A stretch of 64,000 bases of DNA from Kribbella caucasensis (GTDB lineage Bacteria > Actinomycetota > Actinomycetes > Propionibacteriales > Kribbellaceae): contig NZ_SNWQ01000004.1 in NCBI RefSeq assembly GCF_004361855.1, positions 124,001-188,000 of the forward strand, written 5' to 3'. Each line of letters starts with the position of its first letter. Position 1 is the first letter of the stretch. The notes beneath the pieces are model-generated. The model saw only the letters and a program-made list of their open reading frames with translations, was not told the origin of the DNA and searched no databases. The translations under genes and the position numbers were made by a program. Below are positions 9,608 through 17,916 of the stretch, one piece after another.

Positions 9608-10897
9608 GTGACCAAGAAGATCTTCGCGTGGATTACCGCCGCCGCGCTGACCGGCATTCCGGCGGTCATGTCGTCCCCTGCCCTGGCCGCTCCACCGGAC
9701 GGTCTGTGCACCAAGGCGGACCCCGCTCGGCCGGTGATCTCGCAGTTGCCGTGGGCGCAGCAAACCCTCGACCCGGCCGCGGTCTGGCCGTACAGCACAG
9801 GGGCGGGTGTACTGGTCGCCGTGATCGACAGCGGGGTCGACGTCGATCACCCCCAACTCCGGGCCCGCGGCAAGGTACGAACCGGCGAGGACTTCTTCCA
9901 GGTCGGCAAGCTCCGCGCCACCTTCGACTGCGACTCGCACGGTACGGCGGTCGCCGGCATCATCGCGGCGACTCCGCAGCCGGGGATCGGCTTCCGTGGG
10001 CTCGCACCCGGTGCGACCGTTCTGCCGGTCCGGGTCAGCGAACGTGCCAGCACCGACGGAGACGCCAACGAGATCGACCCACTGGTACTTGCCCAAGGCA
10101 TCAGATATGCGGCGGACCAGCGAGCCAAGGTGATCAACCTGTCGATGGCCGGACATCGTGACGACAAGGTCGTCCGCCAGGCGATCGCCTACGCGCAGGC
10201 CCGGGACGCACTCGTCGTGGCTGCCGCCGGCAACTCTCAGGGGGACGACGACCGGAGCCTGCCGTCATTCCCAGCGGCATACCCCGGCGTCCTCGGCGTC
10301 GGCGCCGTCGACATCGGCGGCAGCCGTGTCTCCGCTTCGCAGATCGGCCCTTACGTCGACCTGATGGCGCCTGGCGCCGAGGTGGTCGGTGCCGCTCGCC
10401 GCGGTGGTCACAACTACTACAGCGGCACGAGTTTCGCCGTTCCCTTCGTGGCGGCGACCGCCGCCCTCGTCCGCGCGGCCTGGCCGCAGCTGAACGCAAA
10501 GCAGGTGTCCGAGCGGCTGATGGCGACTGCGACACCGGCGCGCGGCGGGTCCGCCGGACCGGCGTACGGCGCCGGCGTGGTCGACCCCTATCGCGCCGTC
10601 ACCGAGGGTTTGGTGAAGACCAGTCCGGCGAAGATGCCGATACTTGCCCATCCGCCGGTCGACCAGCAGGCACTCGATCGAGTCGCCACCTGGCAGCAGC
10701 GCGTGTCACAGGCCTGGTTCCAGGTGGGCCTGGCCGGCACCGCCGCGCTGGTGATCCTGGTTCTCGCCGCCGTCGTCCCAGCCGGACTGCGGAGACGCTG
10801 GCGGCCGGCCCGGTCCGGTCCGCTGCCCGCCGATCGTCCGCGCGACGAACCACCGGACCAACTCTTCCTGCTGCCACCCCCGTCAGCGGAGCGCTGA
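9608..10897 (+). CDS. mycP: Type VII secretion mycosin, subtilisin-like membrane serine protease
   Basis: 429 residues: signal peptide (about 1-28, ending SPALA-A), S8 subtilase domain with Asp74 (AVIDSGVD), His111 (DSHGTAVAG), oxyanion Asn208 (AAAGNSQ) and Ser274 (GTSFAVPFVA), then a C-terminal membrane helix (about 733-800 bases before the end of the charged/Pro-rich tail, residues near 375-400). This layout is that of mycosins, which are membrane-anchored outside the cell and stabilise the ESX channel. The GTG start is forced: a TGA lies two codons upstream in frame and the next Met (21) is inside the signal peptide. It faces away from the YbaB/WXG/giant unit and converges on the next WXG100-like pair through a strong hairpin. 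Confidence 0.93.
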   Translation: MTKKIFAWITAAALTGIPAVMSSPALAAPPDGLCTKADPARPVISQLPWAQQTLDPAAVWPYSTGAGVLVAVIDSGVDVDHPQLRARGKVRTGEDFFQVGKLRATFDCDSHGTAVAGIIAATPQPGIGFRGLAPGATVLPVRVSERASTDGDANEIDPLVLAQGIRYAADQRAKVINLSMAGHRDDKVVRQAIAYAQARDALVVAAAGNSQGDDDRSLPSFPAAYPGVLGVGAVDIGGSRVSASQIGPYVDLMAPGAEVVGAARRGGHNYYSGTSFAVPFVAATAALVRAAWPQLNAKQVSERLMATATPARGGSAGPAYGAGVVDPYRAVTEGLVKTSPAKMPILAHPPVDQQALDRVATWQQRVSQAWFQVGLAGTAALVILVLAAVVPAGLRRRWRPARSGPLPADRPRDEPPDQLFLLPPPSAER

Positions 10898-10916
10898 GTA
10901 CTCGCACACCGCGAAG

Positions 10917-10945
10917 AGCCCCGGCGCCGTTGTGGCGCCGGGGCT
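10917..10945. terminator. Hairpin terminator between convergent mycP and WXG100-like gene
   Basis: A perfect 12-bp stem (AGCCCCGGCGCC with its complement, 10917-10928 and 10934-10945) encloses a 5-nt loop. There is no T-run, as is usual in high-GC actinobacteria. Lying between two stop codons of convergent genes, it can serve both strands. Confidence 0.8.
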
Positions 10946-10983
10946 CCCGTACTACGTCGGTTGCTCAGCGTGGGCTGAACACT

Positions 10984-11283
10984 TCACATCCCAGTGCCGT
11001 AGCCGGCCGCGCAACGGTTCACGGTCGCCATGTTGGCGTCCACTGCCTGCATACCGGCACCCGCCAGCGCCCGCTGCATTTCCCCCGAGGCCTCGGTGAC
11101 CCGGTTGAGGGCGTTGTAGACCTCGGTGAAGGCACCACCCGCGCCGTCCAGCATCTCCATCGAGGAGATGTTCATCTTCGTCAGCCAGTCGTTCTTCGCG
11201 ATCTCGATCGATGCGTTGACCGACCTCACCGTCTCGAGCAAGCCCGTGACGGTCGGAAACTCACACTTCTGCAGATCTTCCAT
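10984..11283 (-). CDS. WXG100-like T7SS substrate
   Basis: 99 residues, two-helix character with a central turn around SMEMLDGAGGAF that sits where WXG100 proteins have their Trp-X-Gly/Ala-Phe segment; Trp33 lies just before it. Length and locus fit ESAT-6/CFP-10-type proteins, exported as folded helical hairpins. A good ribosome site (AAAGGAGAA) precedes the ATG. It is the second gene of a minus-strand pair with the 116-residue protein 22 bases upstream, and points away from eccC. Two Cys residues (7 and one near the C-terminus) are unusual for the family. The substrate call is by family size and context. Confidence 0.7.
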   Translation of the reverse strand: MEDLQKCEFPTVTGLLETVRSVNASIEIAKNDWLTKMNISSMEMLDGAGGAFTEVYNALNRVTEASGEMQRALAGAGMQAVDANMATVNRCAAGYGTGM

Positions 11284-11305
11284 CGGGTTCTCCTTTCTCT
11301 GCTGC

Positions 11306-11656
11306 TCAGACCGGGCCGCGCATCGCGTGTCCGAGGGTGCTGGGCTCCGGAATCCGGGCGAAACCGCCCGCCCACTCGTCGTCGTTGGCTGCGTACTCCA
11401 GCCGGTGCTTGTTCGCGTCGCCGCTCAGCTTGTCCAGGGCCATCACCAGCGCCTCCATCGCTTCGCGCCACTTGTAGTGGGCCTGCAGAAAGCTGGTCGC
11501 CTGTCGCATCACCCAGCCGGTTCCGATCACCCCCGTCACGGCGTTGTCCACAGCGTTCTTGTGGATGTGCATCTGGGCGGACGTGTCGGCCGATGCCGTC
11601 GATGCCTGCTGGGCGGCGAGTGGGTTCAGGTACATCTGACTCGCGGGGTTCGCCAT
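11306..11656 (-). CDS. WXG100-like T7SS protein, SQMYL type
   Basis: 116 residues. The N-terminus has SQMYLNP, the middle is helical (TGWVMRQATSFLQAHYKWRE), and the C-terminus has DANKHRLEY. The same N- and C-terminal signatures (SQMYLKP and DANRYRLDY) occur in the gene just downstream of eccC, so the two are probably diverged paralogues. The ATG at 11656 has an AAGGAGAGG ribosome site. It heads the minus-strand pair that diverges from eccC. Probable WXG100-superfamily substrate or partner; no enzymatic motif is visible. Confidence 0.65.
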   Translation of the reverse strand: MANPASQMYLNPLAAQQASTASADTSAQMHIHKNAVDNAVTGVIGTGWVMRQATSFLQAHYKWREAMEALVMALDKLSGDANKHRLEYAANDDEWAGGFARIPEPSTLGHAMRGPV

Positions 11657-11857
11657 CCTGCCTCTCCTTCATGGAAGTTGCGGCCGCCTGGCCATCCCGG
11701 GCCCGGGACCGGAGTCAGCGAGCGCCGCATGACTCGGATCGACGCTAAGGAGCCTGGACCGGCGCCGGTCGCCGGCGGCACGTTCCTGCCACCACGCGTA
11801 CCGCTCGCCGCACAGGCCGGACGATCGAACCCGACAGCGAACCAAGGAGGCCTGCGC

Positions 11858-14800
11858 ATGGCGACGGTCATCGTGAAGCGGCCAACCCGCCGCCCGTCCC
11901 CCGAACCACCGTCGGGTGAGTTGCTACTGGATGCCCCGCCCGAGATCCCGGTGCCCACCGGGCGGCAGTGGACGCAGGCCCTGATGATGCTGCCGATGGT
12001 GGCGATGATGGGCGCGATGCTGCTGACCTTCTCAGGCAGCATGCGCCCGGGCCTGCGACTCGTCATCTACGGTCTGTTCGGCGCAGCGCTGCTGGGCATG
12101 GTGGTCGTCGGGTTCCTGGTGGCCGGCGGCACCAGCAAGCGCGATATGGGCAACGCCCGGCGAGTGTACCTGCGCCAGCTGGCCCAGCACCGGCTGCGCC
12201 TGAACCGGGCGATCGACCGGCAACGGTCGGCGTTGCGGTACGTCCATCCGGAGCCTGAGTCGTTGTGGAGTCTGGCCGCCAGCTACCGGCTCTGGGAACG
12301 ACGTCGCGACGATCCGGACTTCGCCGTCGCCCGGATCGGAGTCGGCCGGCAGAGCGCCCCCATCACGCTGGTCCCCCCGGACACCCAGCCGCTGGAACGG
12401 CTCGAACCCCTGTCCGCGCTTGCGTTGCGGCGCTTCCTCGCCACCTTCGGCGAGGTCCCCGGCCTCCCACTCGCCGTTTCGATGGGCGGTTTCAGCCGTA
12501 TCCACCTTCGCGGCGATCGCGGCCGGAGCGTCGCGCTCGTGCGCGCACTGCTGGCACAGCTGAGTGTCTTCCAGGCACCCGACGACCTGCGCATCGCCGT
12601 CTGCGCGGGCGGCGGGCAGCAACCCGAGTGGGAGTGGCTGAAGTGGTTGCCGCACGCCCTGCATCCGAGCCGCAACGACGCGATCGGACCGCTGCGCATG
12701 GTCGCCACCGGAATCACCGGTGTCGAGGCGATGCTGGACGACCTGATCGCGAACCGGCCGCGGTTCGATCCCGAGATCGACCACCGGTCGTCGGGTCCGT
12801 TGATCGTCGTCGTGATCGACGGTGGCGAACTGGCCGGCTCCGATCACCTGATGACCGGCGGCGGCGTCGAAGGCGTCGTACTGGTCGACCTGACCACCGA
12901 GCCGCCGCGGGCCCTGGACCCGAGCTGCATCGTCCTGGATATAGATGCCGATGGCAACTTGATCAGCGAGACCATGGACGGCGAGACCGAGCTGGGTGAG
13001 GCCGACGGTCTCACCCAGCCGGCGGCCGAGGCACTCGCCCGGCAGCTCGCCCCGCTCCGGCTCACCGCCGGCGTGGTCGGCGAGCAACCACTGAGCGCCG
13101 AGCTCGGGCTGGCCGAGTTGCTCGACCTCGGTGACCCGTTCTCGTTCGACCCGGCCCGGACCTGGCTGCAGCGGCCGAACCGCGACCGGCTCCGGATCAG
13201 GTTCGGCATCCGCCCGGACGGTACGCCGATCGAGATCGACCTGAAGGAGTCGGCGCAGGACGGCATGGGCCCGCACGGACTGCTGATCGGCGCGACCGGC
13301 TCGGGCAAGAGCGAACTGCTCCGGACGCTGGTGCTCGGGCTGGCCATCACCCATCCGCCCCGATCGCTGAACTTCGCCCTGATCGACTTCAAGGGCGGTG
13401 CGACGTTCACCCGGCTGGACCACCTGCCGCACACCAGCGCGGTGATCACCAACCTCGCCGACGAGCTTCATCTGGTCGACCGGATGACCGACGCCCTGAA
13501 CGGCGAGCTGCTCCGACGCCAGGAGCTGCTGCGGGCGGCCGGCAACTTCTCCTCTCTGCGCGACTACGAGAAGGCACGCGCCGCCGGCGCCCCGCTGGAC
13601 GAGGTCCCGACGTTGCTCGTCATCATCGACGAGTTCAGCGAGCTGCTCAGCGCCAAGCCGGACTTCATCGACACCTTCGTCCAGATCGGCCGGGTCGGCC
13701 GGTCGCTCGGCGTCCACCTGCTGCTGGCGAGTCAGCGCCTGGAGGAGGGCCGGCTGCGAGGCCTGGACACGCACCTGTCGTACCGGATCGCACTGCGGAC
13801 CTTCTCCGACATGGACAGCCGGACCGTGCTCGGCAACGGGGACGCCTTCAAGCTCCCGCGACCGCCCGGCCACGGCTTCCTCAAGTCCGGTACCGAGCCG
13901 CTGCTGCGGTTCCGGTCCGCCTACGTCTCCGGCGTGCACCACCGTCCCGATTCACACTTGACCGGTCAGCGGTTCGACAACGCGCCCGAGCTGATGGAGT
14001 ACTCGACCAGCTACCTGGCACCGCCCGTCGACGAAGAAGAACCGGAGACGGTACCGGACGAGGTCAACGACGACAGCGTCGGCGAGAGCCTGCTGGACAT
14101 CCTGGTCGAACGGCTCGCCGGGAGGGGGGATCCGGCCCACCAGGTCTGGCTGCCGCCACTCGATCAGGCGCCTGCGGTCGACGAGCTGTACGGCGGTCTC
14201 GTCGTCGACCCCGCCCGCGGGCTCACCACGGCGGTACTTGGGCATCGAGGCACTCTCCAGCCCGTGGTCGGGATCGTCGATCGGCCGCTCGAGCAGCGCC
14301 GCGATCCCCTGGTCCTCGATCTGGCCGGCGGCGCCGGGCACGTGGTCGTGATCGGCGGCCCGCAGAGCGGCAAGAGCACCGCGATTCAGAGCATCATCAC
14401 CGGTCTGGCCCTGACCCACACCCCGCAGGAGGTGCAGTTCTACTGCCTGGACTTCGGCGGCGGGTCGCTCGGCACGCTGCGCAACCTTCCCCATGTAGGC
14501 GGGGTGGCCGCTCGGCAGAGTGTCGGCGCCGTACGCCGAACCGTGGCCGAGGTCGCCGGTGTACTGGCCGATCGGGAGCGGCGATTCGCCGAGCAAGAGA
14601 TCGACGGCATCACCGGCTACCGCCAACGCCGGTCCGCGGTGCAGTTCACCGACGACCCGTTCGGCGACGTCTTCCTGGTCATCGACGGCTGGGGAACCTT
14701 GCGCAGCGACTTCGAGGACCTCGAACCGGTGATCGCCGACATCGCCGCCCGCGGACTCTCGTACGGCGTCCACGTGGTACTCAGCTGCGCCCGATCCTAC

Positions 14801-15883
14801 GAGTTGCGGATGAACATCCGCGACCTGCTCGGAACCCGGCTGGAGCTGCGCCTCGGTGATCCGATCGACTCGATGGTGGACCGGATCGCGGCCCATGCCG
14901 TTCCGGCCGGCCGGCCGGGCCGCGGAATCACCACCAGCAAACATCAGATGCTGGTCGCCCTGCCCCAGCTCGCTGCCACCGGCCTGCCGAACCAGGCGGA
15001 TCAGTCCGGCCAGGCAGATCGGTCCAGCCCTGAGGGTCGCGCGCGGCTGACGGCCGAGCTTGTCGGCCGGATCGCCGATGCCTGGCCGGGCCACCGCGCG
15101 CCCGCCGTACGGTTGCTGCCGGCCACTTTCGAGTACGGCGCCCTGCCGGAGCGGGACCGGGCCGACGACACCGGGCAGCGGCTCTCGATCGGCATCACCG
15201 AGAACGATCTCGGCCTGGCGGAGCTGGACTTCGAGGCGGAGCCACACCTGCTGCTGTTCGGCGATGCCGAATCCGGCAAGACGAACTTCCTCCGCGTCCT
15301 CGCGCACCGGATCGCGACCGCCTACCGGCCCGAGCAGGCGCGGATGCTGATTGTCGACCATCGGCGCGCCCTGCTCGGCGAGATCACCAGCGAACATCTG
15401 CTGGGCTTCAGCGCCGACCGGCAGGCAACGGCCCGGCTGATGCAGGAGGCGGCCGGGTCGATGGCGGAGCGGATGCCACCCGCCGACGTGACGCCGGAAC
15501 AGCTCCGGCGCAGGAGCTGGTGGCAAGGGCCGGAGCTGTTCGTCCTGATCGACGACTACGACCTGGTGGCCACGCAACTGGAGAACCCGTTTCTCCCGCT
15601 GCTCGACTACATCCAGCTCGGCCGCGACATCGGTCTGCACCTGATCGTGACCCGCCGGATGAACGGCGCGAGCCGGGCGCTCTACGAGCAGTTCATCGCC
15701 CGGATCCGCGATGTCGGCACCCCCGGCGTGCTGCTGTCCGGTGACCGGATGGAGGGCGCGCTGCTCGGCGGGGTGAAGCCGGAGGCGTTCCCACCGGGCC
15801 GCGGCCGCCTGATCCGCCACCGCGGCGAACCACAACTGATCCAGCTCGCCTGGCGCCCACCCCGGGAGGAGGACACCCCGTAA
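11858..15883 (+). CDS. eccC: Type VII secretion ATPase EccC, three FtsK/SpoIIIE domains
   Basis: 1,341 residues, the length of a fused EccCa-EccCb. Two membrane helices (about 39-58 and 67-90) are followed by three FtsK/SpoIIIE-type P-loop ATPase domains with Walker A lysines at 484 (GATGSGKSE), 839 (GGPQSGKST) and 1141 (GDAESGKTN). The first domain has a full Walker B (VIIDEFSELL). The second and third carry VIDGWG and LIDDYD, lacking the catalytic Glu, as in known EccC where domains 2 and 3 are mainly regulatory or substrate-binding. It is the motor of the ESX channel. The ATG at 11858 has AAGGAGG eight bases upstream; in-frame codons run further 5' but without a ribosome site. Confidence 0.95.
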   Translation: MATVIVKRPTRRPSPEPPSGELLLDAPPEIPVPTGRQWTQALMMLPMVAMMGAMLLTFSGSMRPGLRLVIYGLFGAALLGMVVVGFLVAGGTSKRDMGNARRVYLRQLAQHRLRLNRAIDRQRSALRYVHPEPESLWSLAASYRLWERRRDDPDFAVARIGVGRQSAPITLVPPDTQPLERLEPLSALALRRFLATFGEVPGLPLAVSMGGFSRIHLRGDRGRSVALVRALLAQLSVFQAPDDLRIAVCAGGGQQPEWEWLKWLPHALHPSRNDAIGPLRMVATGITGVEAMLDDLIANRPRFDPEIDHRSSGPLIVVVIDGGELAGSDHLMTGGGVEGVVLVDLTTEPPRALDPSCIVLDIDADGNLISETMDGETELGEADGLTQPAAEALARQLAPLRLTAGVVGEQPLSAELGLAELLDLGDPFSFDPARTWLQRPNRDRLRIRFGIRPDGTPIEIDLKESAQDGMGPHGLLIGATGSGKSELLRTLVLGLAITHPPRSLNFALIDFKGGATFTRLDHLPHTSAVITNLADELHLVDRMTDALNGELLRRQELLRAAGNFSSLRDYEKARAAGAPLDEVPTLLVIIDEFSELLSAKPDFIDTFVQIGRVGRSLGVHLLLASQRLEEGRLRGLDTHLSYRIALRTFSDMDSRTVLGNGDAFKLPRPPGHGFLKSGTEPLLRFRSAYVSGVHHRPDSHLTGQRFDNAPELMEYSTSYLAPPVDEEEPETVPDEVNDDSVGESLLDILVERLAGRGDPAHQVWLPPLDQAPAVDELYGGLVVDPARGLTTAVLGHRGTLQPVVGIVDRPLEQRRDPLVLDLAGGAGHVVVIGGPQSGKSTAIQSIITGLALTHTPQEVQFYCLDFGGGSLGTLRNLPHVGGVAARQSVGAVRRTVAEVAGVLADRERRFAEQEIDGITGYRQRRSAVQFTDDPFGDVFLVIDGWGTLRSDFEDLEPVIADIAARGLSYGVHVVLSCARSYELRMNIRDLLGTRLELRLGDPIDSMVDRIAAHAVPAGRPGRGITTSKHQMLVALPQLAATGLPNQADQSGQADRSSPEGRARLTAELVGRIADAWPGHRAPAVRLLPATFEYGALPERDRADDTGQRLSIGITENDLGLAELDFEAEPHLLLFGDAESGKTNFLRVLAHRIATAYRPEQARMLIVDHRRALLGEITSEHLLGFSADRQATARLMQEAAGSMAERMPPADVTPEQLRRRSWWQGPELFVLIDDYDLVATQLENPFLPLLDYIQLGRDIGLHLIVTRRMNGASRALYEQFIARIRDVGTPGVLLSGDRMEGALLGGVKPEAFPPGRGRLIRHRGEPQLIQLAWRPPREEDTP

Positions 15884-15944
15884 CCATCCCCCGCGGTCAG
15901 CCGCGGACCTTCCAGCAAACGTGACGAGATCTCAGGAGGGATCA

Positions 15945-16301
15945 ATGAGCCAGATGTACTTGAAGCCCGATTACATCCCGATGTTCGAGGGAGGTGCCCA
16001 GTACCCGCCCTTCGCGCACGCCGAGCCGACTTATACAACGAGCGGTATGCCAGGAGTCGGACTCTTCAATCAGGCAGTCCTCGCTGCCGTTACTCGTGGC
16101 AAAGATTTCGACAACAAGGCGAGCACCGGTGTCGAGTCCCTCAAAGTGATCACCCGGCGCTGCGGTGCCGAGTACTCGCAGAACGACACAGCCGAAGCCA
16201 CCAACATAGCCAGGACAGCGGCAACAAAGGGAGACCAGGTCAGGATCATCGACGACGCCAACCGATACCGCCTGGACTACCCAATGCCCAGCGGGGTCTA
16301 A
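15945..16301 (+). CDS. WXG100-like T7SS protein, SQMYL type, downstream of eccC
   Basis: 118 residues. It shares SQMYLKP at the start and DANRYRLDY near the end with the 116-residue protein on the other side of eccC, with a weakly similar middle. The ATG at 15945 is chosen over an in-frame GTG at 15921 because AGGAGGG (15934-15940) sits four bases before it. It lies 61 bases after eccC and 12 bases before the PPE-like gene, so the three probably form one transcript. Likely secreted or a chaperone-like partner of the following protein; inference from location. Confidence 0.65.
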   Translation: MSQMYLKPDYIPMFEGGAQYPPFAHAEPTYTTSGMPGVGLFNQAVLAAVTRGKDFDNKASTGVESLKVITRRCGAEYSQNDTAEATNIARTAATKGDQVRIIDDANRYRLDYPMPSGV

Positions 16302-16313
16302 GGAGCGCACGAC

Positions 16314-17849
16314 ATGGGTCACTACACCGGGAAAGATTTCCCCGAGATGCTGGAAGATCTCAGGACGGCCTCGGCTGCGGCCGGGACCGGCGCACAGCTC
16401 CGCACGTGGGTAGAGGCATTCGCGGCACAGACGAACGAGCGTCGGGCAAACGTCCAAAGGAGTGTCGAGGGCCTACACAACGGATGGAAGGATCTCGCCG
16501 GCGACGCCTTCGCGACCCGATGGGCTATGGCCGCGTTGTCAGTCGAGCCGTGGATCCGTTGGAGGCTCCCAGATGCGCTGCTCAACCTCGGCTTCGGTCA
16601 GAAGGTGAGTGAGACCAGGGAGATCGTTGTTGCTGCCAAGAAGGCCTACGACGCGGCCATGCGGCAACTGGCTATCCCGACAAACCCCAACGCCAGCTTC
16701 ACCGAGAAAATGCAGGCCAGCGAACCCGGTTTCGTCCAGGGCGTCGCCATCGCGGCGGAAGCGGCGAAAATGCGGGCCCAGGCCGCGATGGACACCCTGA
16801 ACGAATATGTCACCACGCTCAGCCAAGACGTTCTGAACGGTATCCCGATGTCGGAGTGGAACGGGCCGACTGGGGATGCTGGTCCGGTGCCTCAGACCGG
16901 GCCGGGCCAGCGTCCGACCGGCACTGGGCCGGGCGGGCCGGGAGGCGGTCCCTCTGACTTGGGTGACACAGGAGATCAGACAGGCGAGCAGGCCGAGCAA
17001 GCGGGTGCGGGTGATGAGGCCGGGGCGGGTGGGCAGCCGGCGGGTGGCGATCCGGCGGGTGGTGGCACGCCGACCGAGGGCGAGGGACCAGGACTGGCCG
17101 GGCTGCCGCCGGGGACGACGACGCCCACGCCGACCACGCCGACGTACCCGACCGGACCTGGCGGTGTCGGCAAGCTGCCGACGCCGTCCTTACCACCGGT
17201 CATCCCCGGGGGCATCCCCCTCCAGCCCTTGACGACCACGACTCCGAAGAATCCCAAGGGTTTCAAGGTCGGTTCGGGTCTGGGCGGTTCGGGGCTTGGT
17301 GGTTCCGGCCTCGGTGGCTCGGGACTGAGCGGCCGGGGCGGCGGCGGGTCGGGCCTCGGCGGGCTCGACGTCGGCAAGGGCATCGGCGACGGGAAGGACG
17401 TCCCGGGGCAGGCCGCTCGGCAGATGCCGTCCCGCGCGCTGTCCGCGACCCCGCAGGCCCCGGTTCCGCCGGCGGCCACACCGGCCGTCGGGGCGAACGC
17501 TCCGGGCGCCGGTGGAACCCCACCGCCGATGATGCCGCCGATGGGGATGGGAGGCGGCGGCGAGAGCCCGAAGCCGGGCACGGCGAAGCCCGTCGTACAG
17601 AACAAGGGGCGTACGACGAACCGACTGCCGGGCGTGCCTCCGAAGCTGCGTGGCCGGTCTGGCAAGGCCGATCCCACCAGTGGGCTCGGGGCGTTCGGGG
17701 CGGCCGCATCGGCCACTCGACGCCGGTCGGAGCGGACGGAACCCCTCGACACCGTACAACTCCTGGACGAGGAGCTGTGGGCGGTCGAGTCGAAACCGGA
17801 GTCGTCCACCGCGACGCCAACGCGGTGGAAGGGCTTCAGCTCACGCTGA
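16314..17849 (+). CDS. Large WXG/PPE-like T7SS substrate with Gly/Pro-rich tail
   Basis: 511 residues. The N-terminal about 185 residues are helical with a WXG-like turn (GLHNGWKDLAGDAF, Trp58-Lys59-Asp60). From about 190 onward the protein is Gly/Pro/Thr-rich, with GSGLGGSGLG-type repeats and a Lys/Arg-rich segment. This resembles PPE-type or EspB-like substrates, with a helical ESX targeting module plus a low-complexity extracellular part. It is preceded by the SQMYL-type small protein, its probable partner. A strong hairpin follows the stop. The mature function is unknown. Confidence 0.7.
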   Translation: MGHYTGKDFPEMLEDLRTASAAAGTGAQLRTWVEAFAAQTNERRANVQRSVEGLHNGWKDLAGDAFATRWAMAALSVEPWIRWRLPDALLNLGFGQKVSETREIVVAAKKAYDAAMRQLAIPTNPNASFTEKMQASEPGFVQGVAIAAEAAKMRAQAAMDTLNEYVTTLSQDVLNGIPMSEWNGPTGDAGPVPQTGPGQRPTGTGPGGPGGGPSDLGDTGDQTGEQAEQAGAGDEAGAGGQPAGGDPAGGGTPTEGEGPGLAGLPPGTTTPTPTTPTYPTGPGGVGKLPTPSLPPVIPGGIPLQPLTTTTPKNPKGFKVGSGLGGSGLGGSGLGGSGLSGRGGGGSGLGGLDVGKGIGDGKDVPGQAARQMPSRALSATPQAPVPPAATPAVGANAPGAGGTPPPMMPPMGMGGGGESPKPGTAKPVVQNKGRTTNRLPGVPPKLRGRSGKADPTSGLGAFGAAASATRRRSERTEPLDTVQLLDEELWAVESKPESSTATPTRWKGFSSR

Positions 17850-17862
17850 TCACGCCCAGAAC

Positions 17863-17897
17863 AAGGGACCCGCTGCCGACCAGGCAGCGGGTCCCTT
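17863..17897. terminator. Strong bidirectional hairpin between PPE-like gene and eccB
   Basis: A perfect 15-bp inverted repeat (AAGGGACCCGCTGCC and its complement, 17863-17877 and 17883-17897) with a 5-nt loop lies between the two convergent stops. The A-rich left end and T-rich right end make it usable on either strand. Confidence 0.85.
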
Positions 17898-17916
17898 CAC
17901 TTTGGTCAACAACCTG

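Noticed and set aside
11729..11857. Earlier in-frame start for eccC (ATG near 11729)
   Set aside because: No ribosome site there; ATG 11858 has AAGGAGG at ideal spacing and matches the usual EccC N-terminus.
12032..15835. Two long minus-strand frames inside eccC (636 and 627 codons)
   Set aside because: Antisense shadows of eccC, whose three Walker motifs are unambiguous.
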